Source: Telmatactis stephensoni
Lineage: Eukaryota; Cnidaria; Anthozoa; Actiniaria; Isophelliidae
Assembly: GCA_029948255.1 (NCBI GenBank)
Contig: JALIZF010001494.1
Span: 248,001-312,000 of the forward strand
Direction of reading: 5' to 3'
DNA: 64,000 bases
Position 1 is the first letter of the stretch; each line of letters starts with the position of its first letter. The translations under genes were made by a program, and so were the position numbers. Under the pieces are notes generated by a model. That model saw only the letters and a program-made list of their open reading frames with translations, had not been told where the DNA came from and searched no databases. Of this stretch, positions 12,025-20,479 are shown one piece after another.

Positions 12025-12127
12025 ACCCCCCCTCCCCCCGCGTCAATGTTGCTTGGTGTTGCTCGCGCTACCCGGGGAACATTGCGGCCTTCAACATTGA
12101 CATGGGGGGTGGGGGGGGGGGGGGGGG
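12025..12127. repeat. C-tract/G-tract hairpin
   Basis: A C-rich run at about 12026-12040 is followed by GTCAATGTTG, a ~40-bp GC-rich loop, then CAACATTGAC and a G-run ending near 12127. These arms can pair into one long stem. The G-run (more than 20 guanines with one T interruption) could alternatively form a quadruplex. It sits in the middle of the 283-bp terminal module. Whether it acts in replication or transposition is unknown. Confidence 0.6.
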
Positions 12128-12142
12128 TTCACCGAGATGTAC

Positions 12143-12221
12143 ATAATGAACAAGAAAGTGCTTGTTTAAGCGTATTGTGTTAGAATTTAGATGTGTGTGT
12201 CATTAATAAAGGCGCGGATTG
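12143..12221. repeat. 79-bp direct repeat, internal copy of the right end
   Basis: By eye this is base-for-base identical to 16199-16277, starting ATAATGAACAAGAAAG and ending GGCGCGGATTG. The flanking bases differ on both sides, so the identity stops abruptly. Perfect identity implies a recent duplication, gene conversion or recombination. Confidence 0.85.
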
Positions 12222-12822
12222 TCTGGGTGTTATACACACAAAAATCACCCGGTCAATCGTGCGTTTTATATTATGGGATATTGGTGGGAGTCGTTCTATC
12301 AATAAAGAAACTCTGGAGGTGTTATCTGTGTAGAAATGAAGTATTTTATATGAAGTGTTTTAGAGAAATTCGACAATTTGTCGATTTTTCGTGCGCTGCA
12401 TTAAGGGTCAATTGAGAGATATTGTAATGACTGACACCAGGGTGGGGCTTAGAAGTTGGAGAACAGCTTAGAAATAGTCATTGGACGCAAAATAGTTGTT
12501 ATTTTATACAAACTGAGCTGTCGACCGTGTACAGGTTGCATTTCAGGAAACCAAGAAGTTCTAATCAGGCTATTGAGGTGATGACGAAGTTCATAAAAGT
12601 CACCTGCACCCATTGTTATGCAGTGTAACACTTCATTAAGTGTAGGGCGTGCATACGAAAGCGGCAGCTAACCACTGTGAACGTCCTCGGGTATAGTTGT
12701 TCCTACATCTGTTCACAACATTTAGATGAAAATCAAACTTGCGTAATAAAAGCCGTGCAGTGAATACATTTCGCAACAGAGATATACATCTGGTAAATTA
12801 TGTACAAATCAGATGTCGAAAT
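12222..12822. other. Region upstream of the Rep-like gene
   Basis: About 600 bp between the internal 79-bp repeat and the Rep promoter motifs. No coding region is credible. If the unit was once circular, this segment plus the 79-bp repeat would be the shared intergenic region between the two gene starts. Confidence 0.3.
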
Positions 12823-12885
12823 AGTCACGCGTTGCGTGACTACTGAACATAGCATATGAAATGCACATGCGCTACAACCTATAAA
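12823..12885 (+). promoter_or_regulatory. 8-bp palindromic site and TATA box before the Rep-like gene
   Basis: AGTCACGC (12823-12830) and GCGTGACT (12834-12841) form a perfect inverted repeat with a GTT spacer. A TATAAA box follows at 12880-12885, 35 bp before the ATG at 12920. TATA spacing is right for a compact promoter with a very short leader. The inverted repeat could bind a transcription factor, or serve as a Rep-binding element as in many Rep-encoding replicons. The second option is only a hypothesis. Confidence 0.5.
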
Positions 12886-12919
12886 TTTCCGAAGCGTCGA
12901 GGTATTTCAGGGATACAAA

Positions 12920-14274
12920 ATGACAGAAACTAACGTGTCAAATAATCACGAGGACCGTGAACCTAATATTCGACAAGTATATCTGATAACCTACAGCCAA
13001 GCGGATCTAACCCGTTTTCCCACAAGAAGGTCATTTGCTGATAGCGTCATTAACTCCTTCGATGGTTGTTCGGCGACTATTCAACAGTGGTGTTGCTGCC
13101 TGGAACCACATGTAAACCATGGCTGGCATTATCATATGGCCGTGAAGTTTGACAGACCTCAAAGGTGGCTGATTAGTAAACGCCGTTTGCTAGAGAGGGG
13201 AGTGAGTGTTAATTTCTCTGACACTCACTCTAACTACCACAGTGCATGGAGTTACGTGAACAAAGAAGACGGTGATGCTCTGCATAGTCTTGGCCATCCT
13301 GACTTAAATGGACCGCCAAGAACAAGCCAAGCTAGCTCTACCGTACACTCACGGCGTCGACCATCCAGCGAGGTTGTAGAAGATGTGGAGGATGGCGCTT
13401 CTGAGGAGGACCCAACCAGAGATAGTCAAAGTCGTTCGCGAAAGAAGAAAAGGCTCTCAGCTTTTGAGCTATCCGAAATAATTGTACACAAAGGTATCAA
13501 GAGTCGATTGGAGTTGTTAGCTCTAGCTGATGAACAGAAACGAGAAGGGAAAACTGACATAGCCGAGTTCATAGTAAATCGTGGTCCCAAAATAGTCTCA
13601 GAGGTCCTGAGCACAGCGTGGGAAATGAAAGAGTCAAGAGCAACCCTTGAGCGCCAAAACAAAACCAGAATGCAATTATTGCACGAGGCGATGGGCGAAG
13701 AATGTGAAGAAGGATGCAATGGTCAGTGGCTCCACTGCGCACTTCAGCTGTTGCATAATAATGCTATCGATGTATCGATGTTTCGGCAGTCGGTCAGATT
13801 GCTGTTAGAGAAAGGGCGGGGTAAATACCGCAATATCATGCTAGTGGGTCCATGCGACTCTGGGAAGACGTTCATTTTGAACCCGCTGACACGTATCTTC
13901 AACACATTTTGTAATCCAGCTACAACTACTTTCGCATGGGTCGGTGCTGAAAAGGCCGAGTGCATATTCCTCAACGACTTCCGTTGGTCATCCAGTGGCA
14001 CGATTTTCTGCTGATGTTGGAAGGGCAACCTGTCCATCTACCTGCACCCAAATCTCATTATGCCAAAGATCTGGTGCTGGAGAATGACACACCCATTTTC
14101 GCTACTAGTAAACGACCACTAGTATTCATCAAAAACGGAATGGTGGATGAGAGAGAAACCGACATGATGTCAGTTAGATGGGTAATATTCTACTTTAATG
14201 CCCAAATTCCCCGTGAGAGCCAAAGGGAACTTTTCCCATGTGGCAAATGTTTTGCCTCATTAGTTTTAGGTTAA
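12920..14274 (+). pseudogene. CRESS-type Rep-like HUH/SF3 gene, frameshifted
   Basis: Two overlapping ORFs (12920-14014 and 13960-14274) together cover a replication-initiator-like protein of about 450 residues. The N-terminal third has the three HUH-endonuclease motifs in order: LITYSQAD (motif I, ~residue 23), HYHMAVKF (HUH motif II, ~73) and YVNK (motif III, with the candidate nucleophilic Tyr, ~112). After a charged linker comes an SF3 helicase: Walker A GPCDSGKT (~312), Walker B-like IFLNDF (~349) and, in the second ORF, motif C IFATSK. The frame changes near 13985-14000, between Walker B and motif C, so the product as it stands lacks motif C and the C-terminus. Such Reps nick DNA to start rolling-circle replication in CRESS-DNA viruses and plasmids. 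This copy could be an endogenised viral gene or element cargo. Catalytic residues look intact despite the break. Confidence 0.8.
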
Positions 14275-14277
14275 AAA

Positions 14278-14490
14278 ATGTTACCACGGCCATATAGCTT
14301 TACCTGGGTGGGGGTGGGGGTGGGGGGGGGGGGGAGGTATAAGGGGTTGATAAACTTAAGAGGAATGAATATATTAAGTTTCGTGATATGTTACCACGGC
14401 CATATAGCTTTACCTGAGGGGGAGGGGGGGGGGGGGTATAAGGGGTTGATAACGTAAGAGGAATGAATATATTAAGTTTCATAATATGGG
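14278..14490. repeat. Two-copy ~110-bp tandem repeat with long G runs
   Basis: Unit 1 (about 14278-14391) and unit 2 (about 14392-14490) share TTACCACGGCCATATAGC, a G-rich run, TATAAGGGGTTGATAA and GAGGAATGAATATATTAAG. The G runs differ: in unit 1 GGGTGGGGG-type blocks precede a run of about 14 guanines, and in unit 2 the run is interrupted by A. The repeat lies directly after the stop of the second Rep ORF, between the two convergent genes. Confidence 0.8.
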
Positions 14491-15231
14491 CGGTTTTTGC
14501 ACAAAAGTTGGCGTGTTTCATTTTTATTTTTTATTTATTCTTAAGCATTTTCATAGCGGCCAGATTGAAAGCTGACTCCTGTACATTGCATGAGATTAGA
14601 AATTCGATACACTACCCAAAGGCTTCAAGCATTGTTATTTCAAATGTGGCAGTAATAGTGTTAACTCTTGAATATTTCACTTCGGCTACAACTTCAAATT
14701 CGTATTTTTCTTAGACGTGTTTTTGAAATCATTAAGGCTTTCAAATGGCCTCTAGTGGAGTACATTGTTTGCTTGATGACGTCAACGGTTTACGGTTTGC
14801 AATCCTATTATAAAAGACATCCGAGTTAGTATATTAACTCTCTGAGTGTAAACCGTGGACGTCATTGTTTTTGCGCAAATTTGGGGTTTTCCTGCACCTT
14901 TGTAGGTGTTTCAACATTATAGTGAATTTGTGACTAAGTTAGCTGAACGATGCATTCCGTACAAGGAGAAAATTTCAGCACGATATACATTTTGGAAGCA
15001 CTTTGTGCTAGTATTTATACTTTACAGTAGTGTAACATGATACGTATTATGCAGGCCTTGTAACAGCTTGCCCGAAATGTAAAAGTACACATTGACCATA
15101 GGCTGTCTGTTGATAGTTTCAAGTATTTATTCATAGTTAATCGTGGTAACTGTACAGAGTTATTTATCGCCGGATTTTTGAATAAAATAGTTACAATTCA
15201 CAACTAGAACCGTGTTACATTTATCTCAGTC
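14491..15231. other. Spacer between convergent Rep-like and transposase genes
   Basis: AT-rich, about 740 bp, with no ORF of recognised family. Any polyadenylation signals for the two convergent genes would be here. Confidence 0.3.
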
Positions 15232-16209
15232 TCAATACTTCAAACGTCGACCTTGGTTTTGAATGATCAAATCGATGCGCTTATTGAGACTTAAAATGGT
15301 CTTATTTATCTGGGCTTTATAACAATTACTGAGCATTAGTAATCTTATACGCTTAGCGAATTCGTCAACTGTTTCGTATTCTATTTTCTGATCTAATGCT
15401 TGTTGCCTCAGATCCGTTTTCACTGTATGGAAAAAGTTCTCTATCTGATTGAGATCTGGGCTACGCGCAGGTATTGCAAACATTTTTGCACGTATTGCTT
15501 TCAAAGCTCCCTTTGCTTGTGCACAGTTTTGACTAGGATCTCCGTCTTGTACAAATATTCGAGAACGACCTTTCTTACTACGACGAAACGCTTTACCAAA
15601 ATGATCGAAAATAAATTGTGTAAAGCTATCGCCATTTAGTTTTTCATAGCTTTCACATAAAACTACACCTTCGTTGTATGAAATGGCTACAAAGAATTTT
15701 ACAACTCGACCCCCCGACCCAACTTTAGACCCTTTTGCTGTGCAATGCTCCGATAGTCCTTCGGACATGAGTCTCCATATTAGACCATCGGGTGCTCTGG
15801 CCTGGTCTAACGGGTTATATTTATGGTAAAAACTCACAGCATCAAAGAAAAATGCTACTTTCTCAGTCCAGAATTCTTTTCCATAGTTTTTTTTGAAATT
15901 TTTCGCAAAAGCCATTCTCAGCCTTCGGTCCTTCCTTGTCAATATACCTTTCTTTCGTGCTTGCACATATCGGTATCCAAGTCGATTCAAATGTTTCTGC
16001 ATGGTCCTCACTGAAGCTACATTGCCTGGAATGTTCATCTCTACAAGTAGTCGTTTTGCTGTGAAATTGCCCTCTTCCTGTCGCAGCTTGTTGATACAGC
16101 GTTTCATCCTACGCTCCTCTCGAACTTGAAATATGCGTTTCCTCCCTACTTTGGTCTTGTTTTTTTGTTTCTTTTCCTTGACGGCCAAATGACATCTGAT
16201 AATGAACAA
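15232..16209 (-). CDS. Tc1-like DD34E transposase, N-terminus apparently truncated
   Basis: The 325-codon frame encodes a Tc1/IS630-type DDE transposase. A second helix-turn-helix segment at ~residues 22-92 (GRKRIFQVREERR, SVRTMQKHLNRLGYRYVQARKK) precedes the catalytic domain. The catalytic acidic residues are in FFFDAVSF, VQDGDPSQN and SPDLNQIENF, with 34 residues between the second D and the E. The frame opens at a TTG codon; the first in-frame ATG is at 16105-16107, inside the DNA-binding region. The usual first helix-turn-helix is missing, and the frame begins only about 10 bp after the boundary of the 79-bp terminal repeat. An upstream exon or a 5' deletion would explain this. The catalytic core is unbroken. 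Its job would be to cut and join at the CAATCCGCGCC ends. Confidence 0.8.
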   Translation of the reverse strand: MFIIRCHLAVKEKKQKNKTKVGRKRIFQVREERRMKRCINKLRQEEGNFTAKRLLVEMNIPGNVASVRTMQKHLNRLGYRYVQARKKGILTRKDRRLRMAFAKNFKKNYGKEFWTEKVAFFFDAVSFYHKYNPLDQARAPDGLIWRLMSEGLSEHCTAKGSKVGSGGRVVKFFVAISYNEGVVLCESYEKLNGDSFTQFIFDHFGKAFRRSKKGRSRIFVQDGDPSQNCAQAKGALKAIRAKMFAIPARSPDLNQIENFFHTVKTDLRQQALDQKIEYETVDEFAKRIRLLMLSNCYKAQINKTILSLNKRIDLIIQNQGRRLKY

Positions 16210-16277
16210 GAAAGTGCTTGTTTAAGCGTATTGTGTTAGAATTTAGATGTGTGTGTCATTAATAAAGGCGCGGATTG
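16199..16277. repeat. 79-bp direct repeat, right end of the unit
   Basis: This is identical to 12143-12221. It forms the right terminus of the TA-flanked unit and overlaps the first codons of the transposase frame. It ends GGCGCGGATTG and is followed by the TA duplication. Confidence 0.85.
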
Positions 16278-16279
16278 TA

Positions 16280-17514
16280 GCTATTCAATGTCGTTGGTAC
16301 TTTTATATATAGTAATATACTTTTTGGAATCTCAGTTTTTTTCCAAAACGTTAAATATAGATTTTCTGTACGCTTTGGAAGGCTGCACAATTTATTCTTA
16401 TTACTATTTTTCAATATTTCTATTCTAGAAACTCTAACTCAGAGGCATACCGTAATGTCCTACGAAAACCCCATAAAGGTTTTGCGCGCAAAAACAGGAA
16501 AAGAAAAGATGATGGTAGTATGGAATCGAAAATGATAGATCAGGCACCAAGCTGACCAAAAGATGAAAAATAAATGTGCATGTAAAACAAAGTGTGATGA
16601 CTCAAATGTAGAAGATCCTGAAACCGGAATGTTTGGGACGCTGTAGTTGATGATCAGACAGCGATGAAGATGATGAATAAAGCCAAGCAATGATTGTAGT
16701 GATGATGATGATGATGTTGAGATGGATTCTGATGATTCTGATGAAAATGATAGTAATGGAAAATGTGAACAAAGATGACCAAGAAATGAGGATGTCAGAA
16801 ACAAGGAGGATAATCAGAAGGATGGAGGTAATCCTGTAGCTGATGATGATGTTGAGATGGATAATGATCTGGAGAGACTGAATGTAGTACTGCAGAATTT
16901 CAACAGAAGGCGAAATCAGGAGGACGATGAAGACTAAAGACTATGAAGCTGTGGAAGAAATAAATGACTGATCACTCAAATGGAATTCACCAATTGCAAG
17001 TACAGACAGAGAGAAATTTAACGTGTAAAAACGTAACATTCCAATTTTTACAAGAAATCAGATATTTTGTTAATTAAAGTACTAGTAACGTTGTCATTCA
17101 ACGTATATGTGAAACTACAATTTCATCCAATACTGACTAAACTCAAGTTATCAGCAATTTCTTGTATCATGTCGTTTGGTTTCCAGTTCAATCAAATTAA
17201 ATACAATCCAAACTCAAGGTGTCAGTACTCTTTATTACTCAAATAGTTATATCATAAATCGATCTTTAATATATTGCCAAAAAAATGGAATTTCTGTTGC
17301 TTAGAGTTAAAAACATACGATAGAAGAATCTGAGGTGTAAACAGTAAATGAGTCAAAACACTGAAAATTTCATTAAAATATGCTAATGCGTTAATTTGAC
17401 TATTTAATTGTAAGCAGTAAATAGCAACTGAGTTTAAATACATATTTTCAAATGCGCAAAGAACTTCATCTATAATTTTCTGAAATATGAGCAAAAAGAC
17501 AAATGGTACATTTT
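16280..17514. other. Degenerate acidic coding-like segment, no intact gene
   Basis: Between about 16440 and 16940 the plus strand, read in more than one frame, gives protein-like pieces rich in Asp and Glu (such as SDDDDDVEMDSDDSDEND and later NRRRNQEDDED before a stop) and a GAT-rich run near 16700-16720. Stops and frame changes break it, so it looks like a decayed exon or retroposed fragment. No family is recognised. The remainder is AT-rich and empty. Confidence 0.25.
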
Positions 17515-17626
17515 TTAAACATGTTCAAAAAGTTAACCTTGTTCAAAAACGTTACCTAAAAATAGGTTAGGTTTTTGAACATGTTCAAAAAGTGTGCTAT
17601 GTGAAGGAACCATATTTGAACATGTT
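17515..17626. repeat. Cluster of palindromic GAACATGTTC motifs with a hairpin
   Basis: The decamer RAACATGTTC occurs three times, near 17517, 17577 and 17617, each followed by AAAAA. Between the first two, about 17539-17578 can fold into a hairpin from GTTCAAAAAC to GTTTTTGAAC around CCTA-AAAA-TAGG. Each decamer also fits the p53-family half-site RRRCWWGYYY, but the 30-50-bp spacing is larger than in a normal paired site. Confidence 0.5.
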
Positions 17627-18673
17627 CAAAAAATTTGCTTCGGCTTTCGTTTGTTTGATTTTTCTGCATGCTCGTCCCAGGTGCGCAGAACGTACGATCT
17701 GTTTCATCTTGACGTTCCTTACATACATGAATATAACTATTTCAAAAAAGTTGACGAGACGAATGGCAAATGCATGACAATCGGCAATTAGTGAATGCAC
17801 GACCGAAAGGAAACTTGGGGTAACAAGAATGCATTTTCATTGATTAAATACCCAAGCAATGCCGGTACCATACAGTAAAGACCTTATTGGACACAATGGT
17901 CGATAGGTGATTCATATCTTCGCGCCGGATCCGGATAGCGATCTAACAGCGTGACCACAGTTCCTTTCGGTCGTGCAATCGCCAATCGCCATTCGCCGTT
18001 CACATCGTCAATCTTCTTGAAATAGCTATATATACAAAGGAGTTAGATTGAATAGTGCACTGGTAAACATGTACAGGTAGATTTATTTTCTAAAGGTAGA
18101 TGGGTTGAAGACTTTTTTTTTTAGACATTTTAGACTTTTTTTTATTTACACACATATAAATATTATATATATATATGCACATGACAATAATAGTTACAGT
18201 ACAGCTACATATAATAATTCAAAATATATGTATAATTAAGGGTGTATTTTTTTTACAAGATAAAAAGATTTGCATTTTGTAAATAAAATTCTGTCGATTA
18301 TCGATGTGTGTGTGTGGTTGTTGGAATAGTAAAAACTTTCGAGCCAACAACCACACTGAGAGGATCAATTTTTTATTTTGCTGATCAAGATATTAAGCTC
18401 CTATTTCTCAAAAAAATATATATTTTTTCTTTTCTTTGTCGATAAATTTTTTTTTTCATATTTTCCATATCTTTCCATACTTTCAAGAAAATACAAGGTG
18501 TGTTGTAAGGCTAGTTCAGTTTTTTTTTTCTAAATTATTATTATAATTATATTTTGCTTTTATAAGGCAAGTGAGAGGCCTAAACAGTTTGAAGAACAGC
18601 TACGAGTTTGTTTGTGACGTAATAAAGCTGTTCTTCAGTTTTCGTTTGAACGAAGGTAAAGAAGGTATTTCTT
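17627..18673. other. AT-rich, no gene seen
   Basis: Contains poly-T runs, TA-rich simple sequence around 18160-18180 and a short (TG)n at about 18305-18318. No coding region or RNA gene was recognised. Confidence 0.25.
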
Positions 18674-18985
18674 TTAATTTATATCTGTTGGGATATTTTC
18701 CCAGATATTAGCTACAGAAAACTGAAAAGTAAACTTCCCATAGTTTGTTCTAACAGACGGACGAATCAGATTCTTTCGAGATGAGTATCTAGTATTATAT
18801 TGATGTTGTTCATTACATAAACTTAACATATCAACAAATACTTCTGGTATTTGATCTTTTAAATTAATTATTTTGAATGCTAAAATTGCTGCTTTTAGTT
18901 TTACAATATTCTCAAACTTGAGAAGGCCCTTGAGAAGAGTATTTTGACTCAAATATAAGGAGATAAGAAGTATAAATTTCACCAC
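18674..18985 (-). pseudogene. LINE reverse transcriptase C-terminal fragment
   Basis: A 103-residue minus-strand frame resembles the C-terminal end of CR1/jockey-type non-LTR reverse transcriptases. It has the LKAAILAFKIINL helix, then HQYNTRYSSRKN, a basic RP..RTNYGKFTF segment and IWENIP, which corresponds to the usual NTR...LW..LP ending. The catalytic palm (the DD motif) is not present, so this is a short remnant, as expected from 5'-truncated insertion or decay. No target-site duplication was found. Confidence 0.55.
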
Positions 18986-20479
18986 GATATTGTATTGTAG
19001 TAATAAGATTAAATCCTAATGCCAACCATCGTAAATTTGTAAATTGTCGTCTTGAATTTCTTTATCTTAGCTTATTCTCTTCTTTTCCAGTTTCCCATCG
19101 TGTAAAAACCTATTGTCCTCAGCGACAGCATGTATACAATTTGTCTGCGCATGTCTGTGTTTTGGGCTTGAAATTCATTTGCATATCGAATGCAAGAAAT
19201 TTTATGTTGACACGGAATATTTGGCTGGCTATCTCGTTCTGCAAAATTATGTTCAACTACCGAAATACTGAGACAACTGAAACATGAACAGTCTACCTAC
19301 CGCTAGTGCGCTGTGGATAACTATCCAGATTGGAGGCACCCCAGATGGGAAAATATCGCGCGTCAAAGTCAGTAGAAAGTTGTGAGAAGGACCAGAACTC
19401 GGCACTTTCGAGTTATAATATGTTGGCGTTGAATTCATGTATAAGGTAAATTCAGTAATGGATGTCATTACCAACATGGTACTGTTGGAATTGGATCCAA
19501 TAAGAGTACTCTGGACTTCATTGATTGTTGAATAATTATAGCCATGTTTACTGGAATCTCGTACTTTTTCGCGCAAAATTCTTGCAATTCATTCTGAAAA
19601 TTTTACATCTTTGACAGCGCCCCCCAGCAAAATTATTTAATAATAAGCTTTTTCCATGCTTCGTTCTTGTAAAACAGAGCTTTCTTGGTGGAAACTCCTG
19701 GTCCCTCCATTGCTGACATGAGGTTTCTTATTCCCATCAGATCTAGAGTTTAATCAATTATCAGCTGTGTTATTTTGTAAACTCTATAAAGATTACTGGC
19801 GTAACACGTAGCGGTTAGCAGTCGAACCAAAGCAGACAAACACTGAGAGTATCAAGCTACGGTTTCACCAGCGTTAATTCTCGTTTGTGAAAACTGCTTT
19901 CTTTGATAAACAAAACCAGTTTGAAAAAACATAGTTCGAAATCTTTCAGAGCCGTCGATCTTTTGAAAAAAATATTTGATCAGGCGACGTATCTATAGAT
20001 AAATGTATTTCTGTTTCACTGATTGTTAATCAAAAATTGTAAACAATGTTGTAGAAAGCGTGAATTCAAATTATTTCAGTAAAACAGTTTTTGCGTTTTC
20101 TGTAGTTGTAAAATACAGAATTATCAGTCTGAGAGTCGTTACCCCCGAAGTCACTCCGACCGAAATTTAGGTCGTTCCGCCCGATATCTAAGTCGATACG
20201 CCCGATGAAAGTTTATTTGTAAATACTGTGTCACTGTGTTATATGGAGTAGTTAAAAGTGACATTATTGAGTTTCTTTATATAGTTTAAATTAAAACTAG
20301 ACGCACACGTGCGTTCACTCGTGCCCTGGGAGGAGAGGCTTCAAGGACCGGCCCCGTTCGTACTCTTCCCCGAGCCGTTTCACGCATTCTTCACTTAACC
20401 GTAACATAATATAGACCATTTTTGACCTCTTTAAAGCATATCTGATTAGTCAATTTGTCTGTCAGCAGCTTAGTGTTTG
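18986..20479. other. Intergenic, one unrecognised ORF
   Basis: A 107-codon minus ORF at 19253-19576 has no recognised domain; it could be a decayed exon but I cannot support a function. Around 20140-20210 a phrase of the type AGTCGTTCC..CCCGA recurs two or three times with variation and reappears in the tandem array at 21931-22535. The rest is plain AT-rich sequence. Confidence 0.25.

Larger units (their letters stand above)
11939..12221. mobile_element. 283-bp TIR module at the left end (possible MITE)
   Basis: This module has both ends of the Tc1-type unit, CAATCCGCGCC at 11939 and GGCGCGGATTG ending at 12221. It would by itself make a complete non-autonomous element with no coding capacity. 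Its outer left flank is TA but its right neighbour is TC, so the matching TA is found only after the second copy of the right end at 16278. Its centre is a C-rich/G-rich hairpin. Confidence 0.55.
11939..16277. mobile_element. TA-flanked Tc1-type unit carrying a Rep-like gene and a transposase
   Basis: The left end at 11939 reads CAATCCGCGCCTTT and the right end at 16277 is its reverse complement. Both are immediately flanked by TA (11937-11938 and 16278-16279), the duplication made by Tc1/mariner elements. Inside the 4339 bp are a plus-strand Rep-like gene (12920-14274, frameshifted) and a minus-strand DD34E transposase (15232-16209), facing each other. The right terminal 79 bp also occurs internally at 12143-12221, where it is followed by TC instead of TA. 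The whole may be one transposon with a duplicated end, or a 283-bp MITE (11939-12221) into which a ~4.06-kb circle joined by recombination at the shared 79 bp. Boundaries are firm; how it arose is inference. Confidence 0.75.

Noticed and set aside
14189..14198. Reverse complement reads GAATATTACC, similar to the NANTATTAC nonanucleotide of CRESS-virus origins
   Set aside because: It lies inside the second Rep ORF and has no convincing stem around it, only a 3-4-bp GGG/CCC pairing. It is likely a chance match.
19253..19576. 107-aa minus ORF that looks partly protein-like
   Set aside because: No family signature, no clear splice sites and no neighbouring exons. Mentioned only as an unrecognised ORF.
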